This document shows, piece by piece, positions 50,556 to 59,492 of a stretch of 64,000 bases of DNA (within the stretch, counting starts at the first letter, position 1; the number at the start of each line of letters is the position of its first letter). The stretch is taken from contig JBMOMN010000022.1 in assembly GCA_049324115.1 (NCBI GenBank), forward strand, positions 33,736-97,735, in the 5' to 3' direction. The translations under genes and the position numbers were made by a program. This DNA is from UBA5796 sp040752455 (GTDB lineage: Bacteria > Chloroflexota > Anaerolineae > Anaerolineales > Villigracilaceae). The notes under the pieces were generated by a model. The model was not told where the DNA came from and did no database searches. It saw only the letters and a list, made by a program, of their open reading frames with translations.

Positions 50556-52313
50556 TCAACCTCCCACCGTCCAGAGCCATTTTTTGAGCAGTTCACGCCG
50601 CCGCACGGGATCGGTCGGCAGGTCGAGCGGGCGGCCTCGGGCGTCAATGACCACGCCCATCGTCCCGCCCACGACCTTCACCGTCCCGGAACGCCCGGGG
50701 CCGAAGCCGATGTCGGCGCGTTGCAGCGGCTGGAGCGTGAGACGGCCCTCCACGCCGCTGGGGAGGGAGATTACCTCCAGCGACCCAAAGCGGACCTCCA
50801 TCCTGCTCTCGCCGCCGCTGTCCGCCTCCAGCCTGACGCGTAATACCGCCGAACCGTAACGGACGTTGTGGATGGCGGGCGAGATGACCGTCGCCAGGTT
50901 CAGGAACGCCCCGGAGACGAAGACCTGCACCGGGATGAGCGGGTTTGCGTCTGCCGCCGCGCCGAGCGCGCCGAGCAGGTCGTTCTGGTCGAGCACGATG
51001 GTGGTGATGCCGGTCGGCTGGAGGCCGTCCAGCAGCATCAGCAAGGACTGGCCGAGGGTCGGGGCGCGGCTGAGCGTGCCGCCGGAGACGAGGATGGGTT
51101 CGAAATAAGGCAACAGGCCGCGCCGCGCCGTCCGCAGACCTTTGGGGAGGGACGGCATGGCAGCCTGGGTTGCCAGGTGGAGCGCCTGGCGGGCCACAGC
51201 CTGTTCCACGGCCAGTTCGTCTTTCGTGGCCGGGAGGCTGCCCGGGTAAAGCGTTTTGCGGTAAAGGTAATCGCGGACGGCTTCGAGGGGGATGTCGAGG
51301 TACAGCCAGCGGGCGATCTCTTCCACGCTGGTGTGGCGCAGCAGCCCGGCCAGGTTTTCGCCGATGCCGAACTGGGGGAAGACCGAGAGCGCCAACTGGC
51401 CGCTGAGCGAGGAGGCGAAAGTCGCGGCAGACGCGCCCAAATCCACGCACAGGATACCTTTGGCCGAGCCGTAAACCTGGCTCAGGAAGCGCACCATGCG
51501 GGATTGGGCGTAGGCGCTGGGCAGCAGCCTGCCCCCCGACCAGACGTGGAGTTCCTCGATCCCGGCCATGTGCCGCTTGAGCACCTCCGGCATCATGCGG
51601 GCCAGGGTGTGGGCCGCCGGGGACAGGTCTTCGACCTCCAGCGAGGGGCGGATGTTGGCGCTGAATTGCAGGCCCGAGGTAAATTTGCCGAGCAGGGTGT
51701 TGGCTTCGTCGGCCAGGTCCTTGTTGCCGGCGTAGAGCACGGCCGGGCGTTTGTCTTCGGGGAGCAGGTAGCAGGCCAGGCCGACGATTTCGAGCATTTT
51801 CTGGACCGAGCGGGAAGCCCCGCCGTCGGTGCCGCCCGCGATCAGGATCAGTTCCGGCTGGGTGCGGATCAGGGCGTCTATCAATTCATCCGGGCGGCGG
51901 CGGTCGTTCAGGCCGATCGTCTCGACCACGCGGGTGTAGGAAGTATCGGCCAGGTTGCGGGCGCTTTTGAGGGACACGTCGCTCAAGAGGCCGGTGACGA
52001 CCGTCTTGACCGCCGGACCCGCCGAAAGGGTCCCCGCCAGCAGGTCCGCGCCGTTGCCTTCCGGGGAAGCGGGGACGATCAACTGCCCCTCCATGTCGAG
52101 GAAGGCCCGCCCCGTCACCCGCTCCAGGTCTTCGACGGCCTCGCGCACGCCAACGCCGATGTCCCGCACCGGGGCAAATGCCGTCGTCGGTGATTGCCCG
52201 GAGGCGATGAAGCGGTAGCGCCCGTCCACCACCTCGAACAGCAGGGCGCGGGTGTTGACTGAACCGACGTCCAGGGCGAGCAGGGAATCACCTTCGATCA
52301 AAGAAGCGGGCAT
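50556..52313 (-). CDS. MutL-like (glutamate mutase L family) ASKHA ATPase
   Basis: 585 residues. The N-terminal SLLALDVGSVNTRALLFEVV is a phosphate-1 loop of the actin/Hsp70-type ATPase fold. ILIAGGTDGGASRSV, GILCVDLGASAATFASSLSG and EPILVSGGTLSRAP complete the nucleotide site. The pattern fits the glutamate mutase L family (GlmL/MutL), which is thought to protect or reactivate B12-dependent glutamate mutase. No mutase subunits are encoded in this window. It is coupled downstream to the barrel-sandwich protein and lies 6 bases after a membrane gene. Confidence 0.82.
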   Translation of the reverse strand: MPASLIEGDSLLALDVGSVNTRALLFEVVDGRYRFIASGQSPTTAFAPVRDIGVGVREAVEDLERVTGRAFLDMEGQLIVPASPEGNGADLLAGTLSAGPAVKTVVTGLLSDVSLKSARNLADTSYTRVVETIGLNDRRRPDELIDALIRTQPELILIAGGTDGGASRSVQKMLEIVGLACYLLPEDKRPAVLYAGNKDLADEANTLLGKFTSGLQFSANIRPSLEVEDLSPAAHTLARMMPEVLKRHMAGIEELHVWSGGRLLPSAYAQSRMVRFLSQVYGSAKGILCVDLGASAATFASSLSGQLALSVFPQFGIGENLAGLLRHTSVEEIARWLYLDIPLEAVRDYLYRKTLYPGSLPATKDELAVEQAVARQALHLATQAAMPSLPKGLRTARRGLLPYFEPILVSGGTLSRAPTLGQSLLMLLDGLQPTGITTIVLDQNDLLGALGAAADANPLIPVQVFVSGAFLNLATVISPAIHNVRYGSAVLRVRLEADSGGESRMEVRFGSLEVISLPSGVEGRLTLQPLQRADIGFGPGRSGTVKVVGGTMGVVIDARGRPLDLPTDPVRRRELLKKWLWTVGG

Positions 52314-52319
52314 GGTATC

Positions 52320-53003
52320 CTAAAAACCGGTGAATAAGTTGATGATGAAATCAGTTCTTTCGATCAAAGCAGTCAGGGTTGCCGTAAAGACCCCGGCAAA
52401 CAGGGCGCCGAATGTGATGGCGACGAAGATCTGGCCGAGATAGGCCAGGATGCGCATCAGGGCGTTCCGCCGCCCGGTGGTCTGGGTCTCGCTCTTGTCC
52501 CGCACCCCGAACTGGAAGTAAACCAGGGTCACGATCGTGCCGACCAGGGCCACCAGCGCGTAGGAAAACTGTTCGGCCATGCTGCCCAGGTCGGGCGAGC
52601 GGGACATGTCGAACTGCCCGACGGCGGCCGCGAACTGCGGGAAGAGCGTGCCGTTCAGCGCGCCGGTGAGGACCACCGCCGCGCCCGTCCCGACCAGGAA
52701 GGCCATCGCCGGCGACCCGATCGGGGCGGCGCGCTGCGAAATCTTGAAGAGCAGCGAAAGCCCCAGCAAGACCGGGATGACCAGCAGCAGCCGCTCGGCC
52801 AGCGAGCCGTTGAGCATCGGCTCGACCAGCCGCGGCAGCAGCACCTGGTGCCAGACCACCGCCGCAGCGTACCCGGCCGAGACCCCGATGAAAATGTGCA
52901 GCGCCACCCGGAAGACCGGGTTGTCGGACAGCACATAGCTGAAAACCATGAGGGTGAAAACAAAGGCGATAACGCCGGTGATGAGATCAAGCGATAGCTG
53001 CAT
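52320..53003 (-). CDS. Seven-helix membrane protein of the MutL-like operon
   Basis: 227 residues with about six or seven membrane segments (for example LITGVIAFVFTLMVFSYVLS, LLLVIPVLLGLSLLFKI, AFLVGTGAAVVLTGALNG, FVAITFGALFAGVFTATLTA). No motif is recognised. Its ATG overlaps the stop of the zinc-ribbon gene (TAATG) and it ends 6 bases before the MutL-like gene, so it lies in the middle of the operon. The long upstream frame is a shadow. Confidence 0.75.
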   Translation of the reverse strand: MQLSLDLITGVIAFVFTLMVFSYVLSDNPVFRVALHIFIGVSAGYAAAVVWHQVLLPRLVEPMLNGSLAERLLLVIPVLLGLSLLFKISQRAAPIGSPAMAFLVGTGAAVVLTGALNGTLFPQFAAAVGQFDMSRSPDLGSMAEQFSYALVALVGTIVTLVYFQFGVRDKSETQTTGRRNALMRILAYLGQIFVAITFGALFAGVFTATLTALIERTDFIINLFTGF

Positions 53004-56000
53004 TATTTCGCCTCGTCCTTGTCGGGGCGTGAGACCCAGGCGGAGACCAGGCTCCAGCCCGTGCCGAGTACGATCAGCATCGCCGAGACCAGCAGCCCCA
53101 GGCTGAAGGCGTCCCAGTAGCGGCGGGCCGGGCCGGGACGGTTCAGGTTGGCCTCGTAAGACGCGCCGCCCGCCAGCCCGCTCACCATCCCGTTCACCTG
53201 GCCGGACTGGTAGTACGGGTACAGCATCGGTTCGGCCTGGGCGCTGACGATCAGGAAGAGTTGCGCCGGGCCGCGCGTGCCGGTGGTCTGCTCGACCCAC
53301 TGCTGGCCGGTCTCGACGCTGTCGGTGATGACGAAGATGCCCGCAAATTCACGCAGCTCGCGGGTATCCGCCAGGACCGGCGTCTCCCAGGCCGCTTCGC
53401 CGCCCGCGCTGGCCGGACGTTGGGCAAACGCCAGGATCCCCGCCGGGCCGCCGGGCAGGTAGCCCAGGTTGACGTAATTCTGGCCGGCCTGGTAAGTGTG
53501 CGTGGCTTGCAAGGTCCGCATCTGCCGGTCAGCCAGGGCCGGCCCGGTGGGCGAGGTCGAAACCGTTGCCAGTTTCGCCCCGTGGATGGCCAGGTGGTCG
53601 AGCACGGGCGCAGCTGCGGCTTCCAGTTCGCTCGAAAGGGCGGCTTCGTAATCGAAGACCAGCAGCACCGGCGCAGCCGACAGATCGGCCCCGTCCACCC
53701 AGTTGCGGACGGTCAACAATGCCTCGGGCGGGATCGAAAACGTGGGCGTCGAAGCGCTCCCCAGCCCGGCGCTCAGGCCAACCGTCAACACCAGGACGGC
53801 CGTCACCAGCCAGCGCAAGACCCGCAGCGAGGAGACCGCCCGGACGCGCTTGACCTCCCTGGGCCGGGATTCGGCGCCCAGGACGGCTTCCAGGATACCG
53901 ACGTTGACCTGCTGGGTATTGGTCACTTGCAGGCGCGAGGCGCTGCTGCGGGAGACCCCGGTGGGCAGCATCCCGGCAGGCAAAATACCGGCGATGCCCG
54001 CCAACGGGCCGTGCTGTTCCATTTCCGTGCGTTCGCTCTCCAGGGCTGAAGCGGCCTCCGCAATGGCATCTTCCACCGGGCGCATGGCCTGGACCCAGTT
54101 CGGCAGGTCTGCCGGGCGCAGGTCCTCGCCAGCGGGGACGGCCGCTTCCGCCGGGCGTTCCTCGTCAGCCGGCCTCACCGAGGCGAGCCAGTCCGGGACA
54201 CCGGCGGCGAACACGTCTGCCGCGCCGAGCGCCGGGCTTTCCTCGGTCTCGGCCGCGGCCTGCGAAAGCCAGGGCGGCAGGGATTCGACTTCTTCGCCTT
54301 CTTCGGGGGTGAATGGGGAGGGGGATGCCTCCTCCGCTGCCGCGCTTTCGGCTTCCAGGCTGCCCAGCCAGGGCGGGAGTTCCTCCCCCGCCTCTTCCCG
54401 GACCTCGGCCGGCTGCCCCAACTCGGGGGTTTCCGGCGACTGCAAATTGGTCAGCCAATCGGGAGTCCGCTCCTCGGAGAGGTCTCCGAGCGACCCGGTG
54501 TTGAAGGCCGGGGTGGATTTCGGGGCGGGTTTGCCGGTCTCCTGCGCCGGGGGGCCGCCTTCAGGAGCCAGGTCTTCCGGGGCCTCGAATTTCAGGCTGC
54601 TCAACCAGTCCGGCGTTTCAGCCGCAGGGGGGACGTCCGTCTCGAAGGCCGGCACGGCCGGAAGCTCCTCAGACGGGACAGCGCTTTCCAGCCCGCCCAG
54701 CCAGGGCGGGAGTTCGTCTTTTTCGGGAGCGGGTTCCTGGGCTGCGCTCTCGGCCCGCAAAGTCTCGAACCAGTCGGGCATATCTTCCAATGGGGAAGGC
54801 TGCTCTTCGACCGGCGGTTTGACTTCTTCGGCAGACCCGACTTCGGCCTGCAGGCTGCTCAACCAGTCCGGCCGGCCCTCTTCCGCCGGGAGTCCGGCTT
54901 CGGGCTGCGGCGTGGACGGGGCTTCTTCGAGCGAGGCTTCGTCCACCAATCCGCTCAACCAGGAGGGCAACTCGCCTTCCTCGGCGGGCGTTTCGGCATC
55001 GAAAGCCGGCGCTGGCGGTATTTCTTCGGCAGGTTCAGGGGAAACAGGCGCTTCTTCGCCCGCCAGCCCGCTCAACCAGGAGGGCAGCTCGCCTTCCTCG
55101 GCGGGCGCGGCTTCGGGCGTTTCGGCCTGCAAATCTTTCAGCCAGTCCGGGGCGGCTTCTTCAGCAGGTTCGGGGGGAACAGGCGCTTCTTCGCCCGCCA
55201 ATCCGCTGATCCAGGAGGGCAGTTCGCCTTCCTCGGCGGGGATTTCGGCCTCGAAAGCCGGCGCTGACGGCGTTTCTTCGGCAGGTTCGGGGGAAACAGG
55301 CGCTTCTTCGCCCGCCAATCCGCTGATCCAGGAGGGCAGTTCGCCTTCTTCTGCGGGCGCGGCTTCAGGCGTTTCGGCCTGCAAATCTTTCAGCCAGTCC
55401 GGGGCGGCTTCTTCAACGGGGATTTCTTCTTCCGGGCCGCCCGCTTGGGATGGCAAGCCGGGTTCGGGAGCGGGTCCTTCCTCTTTCCCGGTTTCGGGTT
55501 TGAGCTGGTCGAGCCAGTCAATGGGGCCTTCTTTTTCTTCATCTTTGGGTTGGGGCTGGTCAGCGGGACTCTCGAACCAGTCTGACCGGGGAGCCTCGCC
55601 CTGGGCCGATTCGCCGCTCAGGCGGGAGAGCCAGTCGTCGCTTTCGGCGTGGGCCAGGGAGTCTTCGGGTTCGGGAGCGGCCCCAAAGGCGGAGGTGTCG
55701 TCTTCGCCGCGCAGGTCGGTCAACCAGCCTGGGACCTCGCTCTCGTCTTCGGAGGCCAGGCCGGAGAGCAGTTCGCCGGTGTCCACCTTGCTCTCCTTGC
55801 CGGCAGCCAGGTCGGCGAGCCAGTCGGGGAGTCCGCTGGAGGAGGCCGGTCCGCCTTCGGAGGCGGGAGCAGGCCCCTCGTCCGGTTTCGCTTCGCCGGA
55901 ATCGAGGTCCAGAGGCCGGTCGGGATTTCGGGCCTGACGCAGCCAGGCGGGCAGAGCGCGTTCCAGTTCAGAGGTATCTTTTTTGGTCGGCACGTCTCCC

Positions 56001-56215
56001 GGAGCGATCGGTCCCTGGCCGGCCAGGCGTTCGCGGTAGCCTGCGCCTTCGAACTCGGCGGTGTCTTTTTTGGTGGGGGCATCCCCAGGGCGGAGCGGGG
56101 CGCGGTCGTCGGGAGAGGGGTGGATCAGGGGTTTGAGCCGCGCATCGCAGAACTGGCAGGTATCCAGGTCGTCGGGATTGGGTTTACCGCACATCGGGCA
56201 TTTCACGTCGGCCAT
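53003..56215 (-). CDS. 1070-residue zinc-ribbon protein with about twenty W-L repeats
   Basis: The N-terminus is a zinc ribbon (CPMCG and CQFCD; Cys6, 9, 20, 23). Two PTKKDT motifs follow, then about 650 highly acidic residues. These contain about 20 short repeats of the form LPxWLxxL or xPDWLxxL (for example LPDWLADL, APDWLKDL, LPSWISGL, LPPWLGGL). A run with nearly identical units of about 60 residues indicates recent internal duplication. A membrane helix (about 785-810) leads to an extracytoplasmic domain of about 220 residues, and a final helix ends the protein. The repeats look like docking motifs on a flexible scaffold. Function is unknown. Confidence 0.85.
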   Translation of the reverse strand: MADVKCPMCGKPNPDDLDTCQFCDARLKPLIHPSPDDRAPLRPGDAPTKKDTAEFEGAGYRERLAGQGPIAPGDVPTKKDTSELERALPAWLRQARNPDRPLDLDSGEAKPDEGPAPASEGGPASSSGLPDWLADLAAGKESKVDTGELLSGLASEDESEVPGWLTDLRGEDDTSAFGAAPEPEDSLAHAESDDWLSRLSGESAQGEAPRSDWFESPADQPQPKDEEKEGPIDWLDQLKPETGKEEGPAPEPGLPSQAGGPEEEIPVEEAAPDWLKDLQAETPEAAPAEEGELPSWISGLAGEEAPVSPEPAEETPSAPAFEAEIPAEEGELPSWISGLAGEEAPVPPEPAEEAAPDWLKDLQAETPEAAPAEEGELPSWLSGLAGEEAPVSPEPAEEIPPAPAFDAETPAEEGELPSWLSGLVDEASLEEAPSTPQPEAGLPAEEGRPDWLSSLQAEVGSAEEVKPPVEEQPSPLEDMPDWFETLRAESAAQEPAPEKDELPPWLGGLESAVPSEELPAVPAFETDVPPAAETPDWLSSLKFEAPEDLAPEGGPPAQETGKPAPKSTPAFNTGSLGDLSEERTPDWLTNLQSPETPELGQPAEVREEAGEELPPWLGSLEAESAAAEEASPSPFTPEEGEEVESLPPWLSQAAAETEESPALGAADVFAAGVPDWLASVRPADEERPAEAAVPAGEDLRPADLPNWVQAMRPVEDAIAEAASALESERTEMEQHGPLAGIAGILPAGMLPTGVSRSSASRLQVTNTQQVNVGILEAVLGAESRPREVKRVRAVSSLRVLRWLVTAVLVLTVGLSAGLGSASTPTFSIPPEALLTVRNWVDGADLSAAPVLLVFDYEAALSSELEAAAAPVLDHLAIHGAKLATVSTSPTGPALADRQMRTLQATHTYQAGQNYVNLGYLPGGPAGILAFAQRPASAGGEAAWETPVLADTRELREFAGIFVITDSVETGQQWVEQTTGTRGPAQLFLIVSAQAEPMLYPYYQSGQVNGMVSGLAGGASYEANLNRPGPARRYWDAFSLGLLVSAMLIVLGTGWSLVSAWVSRPDKDEAK

Positions 56216-56838
56216 TATTTACCCCCGTAAGGCCGGTCCGCGCCGAAGAGGATGCGCAGGCCGGTCGTCAGCGCGCCGAGGGCGACGCCGATCAGGATGC
56301 CGCGCGCGCCGGCTGCCACCGGGACCTGCTCGATGAACGGGGCGATGACGTAGTGCAGGATGTCTATCTCGCCAAAGGGCAGGGGGGCCGCGCCGAGCAG
56401 CAGGATGACTGCGGTAGCGATAAATACAATCGAGAGCAGGCCGGCGCGGTGGCGGAGCAGGCGCATGCTGGCGTAGAGCAGGGAAATGGACATCAAGGCC
56501 ATCAGGCTGGCTTCGACCGGCTGGATGATCCCGTCGAAGAGCAGCCGCGAGCCGGTCCCTTGGGGCGTGGAAAAGATGGCGACGACCAGGCTGGCCAGCA
56601 GGGAGACGACCAGCAGCAGGCTGTAGCCGCTGCCCTTCTTATTCCTGATCTTCGCCAGGTGGACTACCAGGAGGTTGACGATCCCGACCAGGACGGCAAA
56701 CCCGGCCACCAGGACGGCCCATTGCAGCAGTTCGGTGCGGAGGGCCGCCAGCAAGTCCATCGGCACGAGCGCGCCGAGCAGCACGATCAGGCCGGCGGAG
56801 ATGGCCAGGGAGGTGGTGATGACGCCGCGGAGTTTCAT
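56215..56838 (-). CDS. Six-helix membrane protein of the MutL-like operon
   Basis: 207 residues, nearly all membrane segments (about six), with short loops such as HLAKIRNKKGSG. It ends GILIGVALGALTTGLRILFG and a basic tail. I do not recognise a family. It overlaps both neighbours (stop/start sharing with the zinc-ribbon gene and an ATGA overlap with the DUF6754 gene), so it is cotranslated with them. Confidence 0.75.
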   Translation of the reverse strand: MKLRGVITTSLAISAGLIVLLGALVPMDLLAALRTELLQWAVLVAGFAVLVGIVNLLVVHLAKIRNKKGSGYSLLLVVSLLASLVVAIFSTPQGTGSRLLFDGIIQPVEASLMALMSISLLYASMRLLRHRAGLLSIVFIATAVILLLGAAPLPFGEIDILHYVIAPFIEQVPVAAGARGILIGVALGALTTGLRILFGADRPYGGK

Positions 56839-57581
56839 AGCAGGCCCGTCAATCTGGCAATTGCGCCGCCGACCAGGGCGGCCACGATCAGCCAGCGCAA
56901 AATATCCTGGACCCGCAGGCTGGCGTGGTGCATCGGCCCGGCGTTGAAATACGCGCCGGAGGCGAACAGTTCCTCGCCGATCAGGGGGTTTTGGGCGGAG
57001 GCGTAGAGCACGGCCTGGGCGGGCAGGTCTGCGGCGGCGGCCACGTTGAAGGCGTTGGTCCGCTCGGCCGCGTCGGTCAGCAGGATGATTTCGGGGCCGA
57101 AATGCCCCATGATGACGTTGCCCGAGACGGCTTCGTCCCGGATGAGGGGGATGGCGCCTGCCGCGTAGGAAAAGGGCGTCAGGCCGGTCAACTGGGCCGA
57201 GAGCGGGTCGTACTGGCTGCCCGCGCCGGCGGTCTGGTAGGCGGAATGGAGAGTATCCTGGGTCAGGATGGTAAGGCTGCTGTCGCCGGAACTGACCACC
57301 GGGGGGCGGTCGCCGACCATGGTCAACTCGGCGGTCTTTTGCAACAGGGACAGGGCGGCGAACGAGGCCGCGCTGCCGGGCGTGACCAGGCTGCTGCGTC
57401 CGAGCGAGAAGTGCAGGCGGGTCCCGTCTTCGACGGAAAGCCCCACGGCCCGGCGCAGGCGGGTGAAGGCCGGGATATCGCGCCAGGCAGGCGGGCGGCG
57501 CAGGTGCAAGGCCGTAAAGAGCAGCATCAGCCCGGCCGTAACGATAATTATGATAATTGCAGCAATGCCTGTCAGGTTCAC
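56835..57581 (-). CDS. DUF6754-like membrane-anchored protein
   Basis: 248 residues. An N-terminal helix (about 5-25) anchors a soluble domain with FTRLRRAVGLSVEDGTRLHF, SLGRSSLVTPGSAASFAALS and NVIMGHFGPEIILLTDAAE. A second helix is near the C-terminus. The pattern fits DUF6754 by recall; role unknown. It overlaps both flanking genes by 4 bases. Confidence 0.7.
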   Translation of the reverse strand: MNLTGIAAIIIIIVTAGLMLLFTALHLRRPPAWRDIPAFTRLRRAVGLSVEDGTRLHFSLGRSSLVTPGSAASFAALSLLQKTAELTMVGDRPPVVSSGDSSLTILTQDTLHSAYQTAGAGSQYDPLSAQLTGLTPFSYAAGAIPLIRDEAVSGNVIMGHFGPEIILLTDAAERTNAFNVAAAADLPAQAVLYASAQNPLIGEELFASGAYFNAGPMHHASLRVQDILRWLIVAALVGGAIARLTGLL

Positions 57582-57847
57582 GGCTGGACGGCCTCCCGTA
57601 AAAATCCTACGAATGCCTGTCTTTCATCCTGGTCTTCCAAAACCTGGGCCAGCGCGCCGAGTCCGTTGGCTGGGACCAGCGGGCGCAGGAAGGGCTGCCC
57701 CATGTAGATGAACTGCGCGCCCAGGATGGACAGCGGTCCGGCAGCTTCCAGGACCCAGGCGGTGAAGTCACGCAGCCCCCATTTATCGAGCGCTTCGACC
57801 CAGCGAACCCATTCCTTGCGCGGTGACGGCAAATCTCGCGACTGCAT
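57578..57847 (-). CDS. 89-residue protein opening the MutL-like operon
   Basis: It begins MQSRDLPSPRKEWVRWVEAL and contains one hydrophobic stretch (WVLEAAGPLSILGAQFIYMG), then a helical acidic C-terminus. Function is unknown. A TATACT box 6 bases before the ATG makes a leaderless start likely. As the first gene with overlaps all the way down, it marks the 5' end of the operon. Confidence 0.65.
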   Translation of the reverse strand: MQSRDLPSPRKEWVRWVEALDKWGLRDFTAWVLEAAGPLSILGAQFIYMGQPFLRPLVPANGLGALAQVLEDQDERQAFVGFLREAVQP

Positions 57848-57853
57848 GGTCAA

Positions 57854-57859
57854 AGTATA
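57854..57859 (-). promoter_or_regulatory. -10 box of the MutL-like operon
   Basis: TATACT (minus strand, 57859-57854) ends 6 bases before the ATG at 57847. The -35 region is weak. Transcription should start at or next to the start codon. Confidence 0.55.
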
Positions 57860-57929
57860 GCATATTTTAAGATTCGGAAGAGTTCTGCAACCAGATGGCA
57901 ATCCGGCCATTCTGCGACTTCAGATTTAC

Positions 57930-58089
57930 GGTAGTCTCCCTCTTGAGTGCGGTTCGTTATTTCACCGCGAAGAAGCGAAGGCCGAGAAGGTCTTCTTCGT
58001 TTGTTCAAAGCCTTCTTAGCGCTCTTCGTATCTTCGCGGTTCTATTTCATCGCTGCCTGCCAGCCACTGTACCCAACGGGGAGACTACC
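57930..58089. repeat. 160-bp element with 11-bp terminal inverted repeats
   Basis: GGTAGTCTCCC and GGGAGACTACC are perfect ends. Inside, CCGCGAAGA and TCTTCGCGG form a second inverted pair. Outside both ends stands AGATTTACG. The element has no reading frame and lies between divergent operons, so it may also carry or disrupt the folC promoter. A CGATTTAC-rich tail follows to 58133. Confidence 0.65.
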
Positions 58090-58133
58090 AGATTTACGAT
58101 TTTAGATTTACGATTTGCGGTTTACGATTTACA

Positions 58134-59492
58134 ATGCTGCCACCTATGGACACCGAAACCGCCTACAACCTCGCCCTCGACTACCTTTACTCTTTCGTAG
58201 ATTATAGCCTCAAGCACGCCTCCGAGCTGGCCAAGGCCGAGTTCAACCTGGAGCGGATGTTCGTCCTGCTGGAGCGCCTCGGCAACCCGCACCTGGCCTG
58301 CCCGGTCATCCACGTGGCGGGGACGAAGGGCAAAGGCTCGGTCTCGGCCCTGTGCGCCGGCGCCTTGCAGGCCGCGGGCTACAAGACCGGCCTGTACACT
58401 TCCCCGCATTTGCAGGACTACGCCGAGCGGATGCAGATCAACGGCCAACCCATCCCGCACGACAAGATGGCCGCCCTGGTGGATGAGATCAAGCCGGCTG
58501 TCGCCTCCGTGCCTTTCCTGACCACCTTCGAGATCACCACCGCCCTGGCCTTCCTCTACTTCGCCCGGGACCGGGTAACGGCTGCCGTTATCGAGGTCGG
58601 TCTGGGCGGACGGCTGGACGCCACCAACGTCGTCTCGCCGCTGGTCTCGGTCATCACCTCGCTCTCGTATGACCACACCGCCGTGCTGGGCGACACGCTG
58701 ACCCTGATCGCGGGCGAAAAGGCAGGCATCATCAAACCGGGGCGGCCGGTGGTCTCCTCCCCGCAAAAGGACGAGGCCCGCGTCGTCATCGAACGCGTCG
58801 CGGCCGAACGCGGCTGTGAGTTGACCCAGGTGGGGAGAGATGTGCAATATGAATTGCTCGGTCACTCCATAGATGGGCAAAAATTCAGGCTGTCAGCGTT
58901 CAGCGGTCAGCCGATGGAATTCAGGATTCCCTTGCTCGGCGCGTACCAGGTCGAGAACGCGGCGACGGCCTATGCTGCCCTGTTGGTGGCGCGCCAAAAT
59001 GGCTTGAATATTCCCGACGAAGCGATTGCCCGCGGCTTTGCCGGAACGAAATGGCGCGCCCGTTTCGAGATCGCCCGCCGCGAACCGCCGCTGGTCTTCG
59101 ACTCGGCCCACAACCCGGATTCCTTCGCCCGCATGAGCCAGGCCCTCGAGGATTATTTCCCCGGCCGCCCGGTCACGCTCATCTTCGGCGCCTCGGAAGA
59201 CAAGAAACTCGATGAAATGTTCGCTTCGGTCAAATCGAAGGTGCGGAAGTTGATCGTCACCCGGGCCGACCACCCGCGGGCGCTCGAGCCGGGGAAAATC
59301 TCATTGATCGCGGAACAGGCCGGGGTCCCGTGCGAGACGGTCGAACCCGTCGAGGCGGCTTTGGCCCGGGCGTTGGAATTATCCGCAAAAGATGGTAGCA
59401 TTGTCCTGTCCGCCGGCTCGATGTTCGTAACAGCAGAAGTTATGACGGCCTGGGATAATCTGAATTCGAAAGTAACGGGTGTCCATGAGTAA
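58134..59492 (+). CDS. folC: Folylpolyglutamate/dihydrofolate synthase
   Basis: 452 residues of the Mur-ligase-like FolC family. The ATP loop is VIHVAGTKGKGSVSALC. YTSPHLQDYAERMQINGQPI, VIEVGLGGRLDATNVV and KAGIIKPGRPVV are typical, and VFDSAHNPDSFARM begins the C-terminal domain. It adds glutamate to folates and may also make dihydrofolate from dihydropteroate. The start (MLPPMD) or the later ATG at 58146 could be used. It overlaps lon by 8 bases. Confidence 0.9.
   Translation: MLPPMDTETAYNLALDYLYSFVDYSLKHASELAKAEFNLERMFVLLERLGNPHLACPVIHVAGTKGKGSVSALCAGALQAAGYKTGLYTSPHLQDYAERMQINGQPIPHDKMAALVDEIKPAVASVPFLTTFEITTALAFLYFARDRVTAAVIEVGLGGRLDATNVVSPLVSVITSLSYDHTAVLGDTLTLIAGEKAGIIKPGRPVVSSPQKDEARVVIERVAAERGCELTQVGRDVQYELLGHSIDGQKFRLSAFSGQPMEFRIPLLGAYQVENAATAYAALLVARQNGLNIPDEAIARGFAGTKWRARFEIARREPPLVFDSAHNPDSFARMSQALEDYFPGRPVTLIFGASEDKKLDEMFASVKSKVRKLIVTRADHPRALEPGKISLIAEQAGVPCETVEPVEAALARALELSAKDGSIVLSAGSMFVTAEVMTAWDNLNSKVTGVHE

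Noticed and set aside
53703..55937. 744-codon frame antisense to the W-repeat gene
   Set aside because: Ser/Gly-rich shadow of acidic repeats; no ribosome site and no domain.
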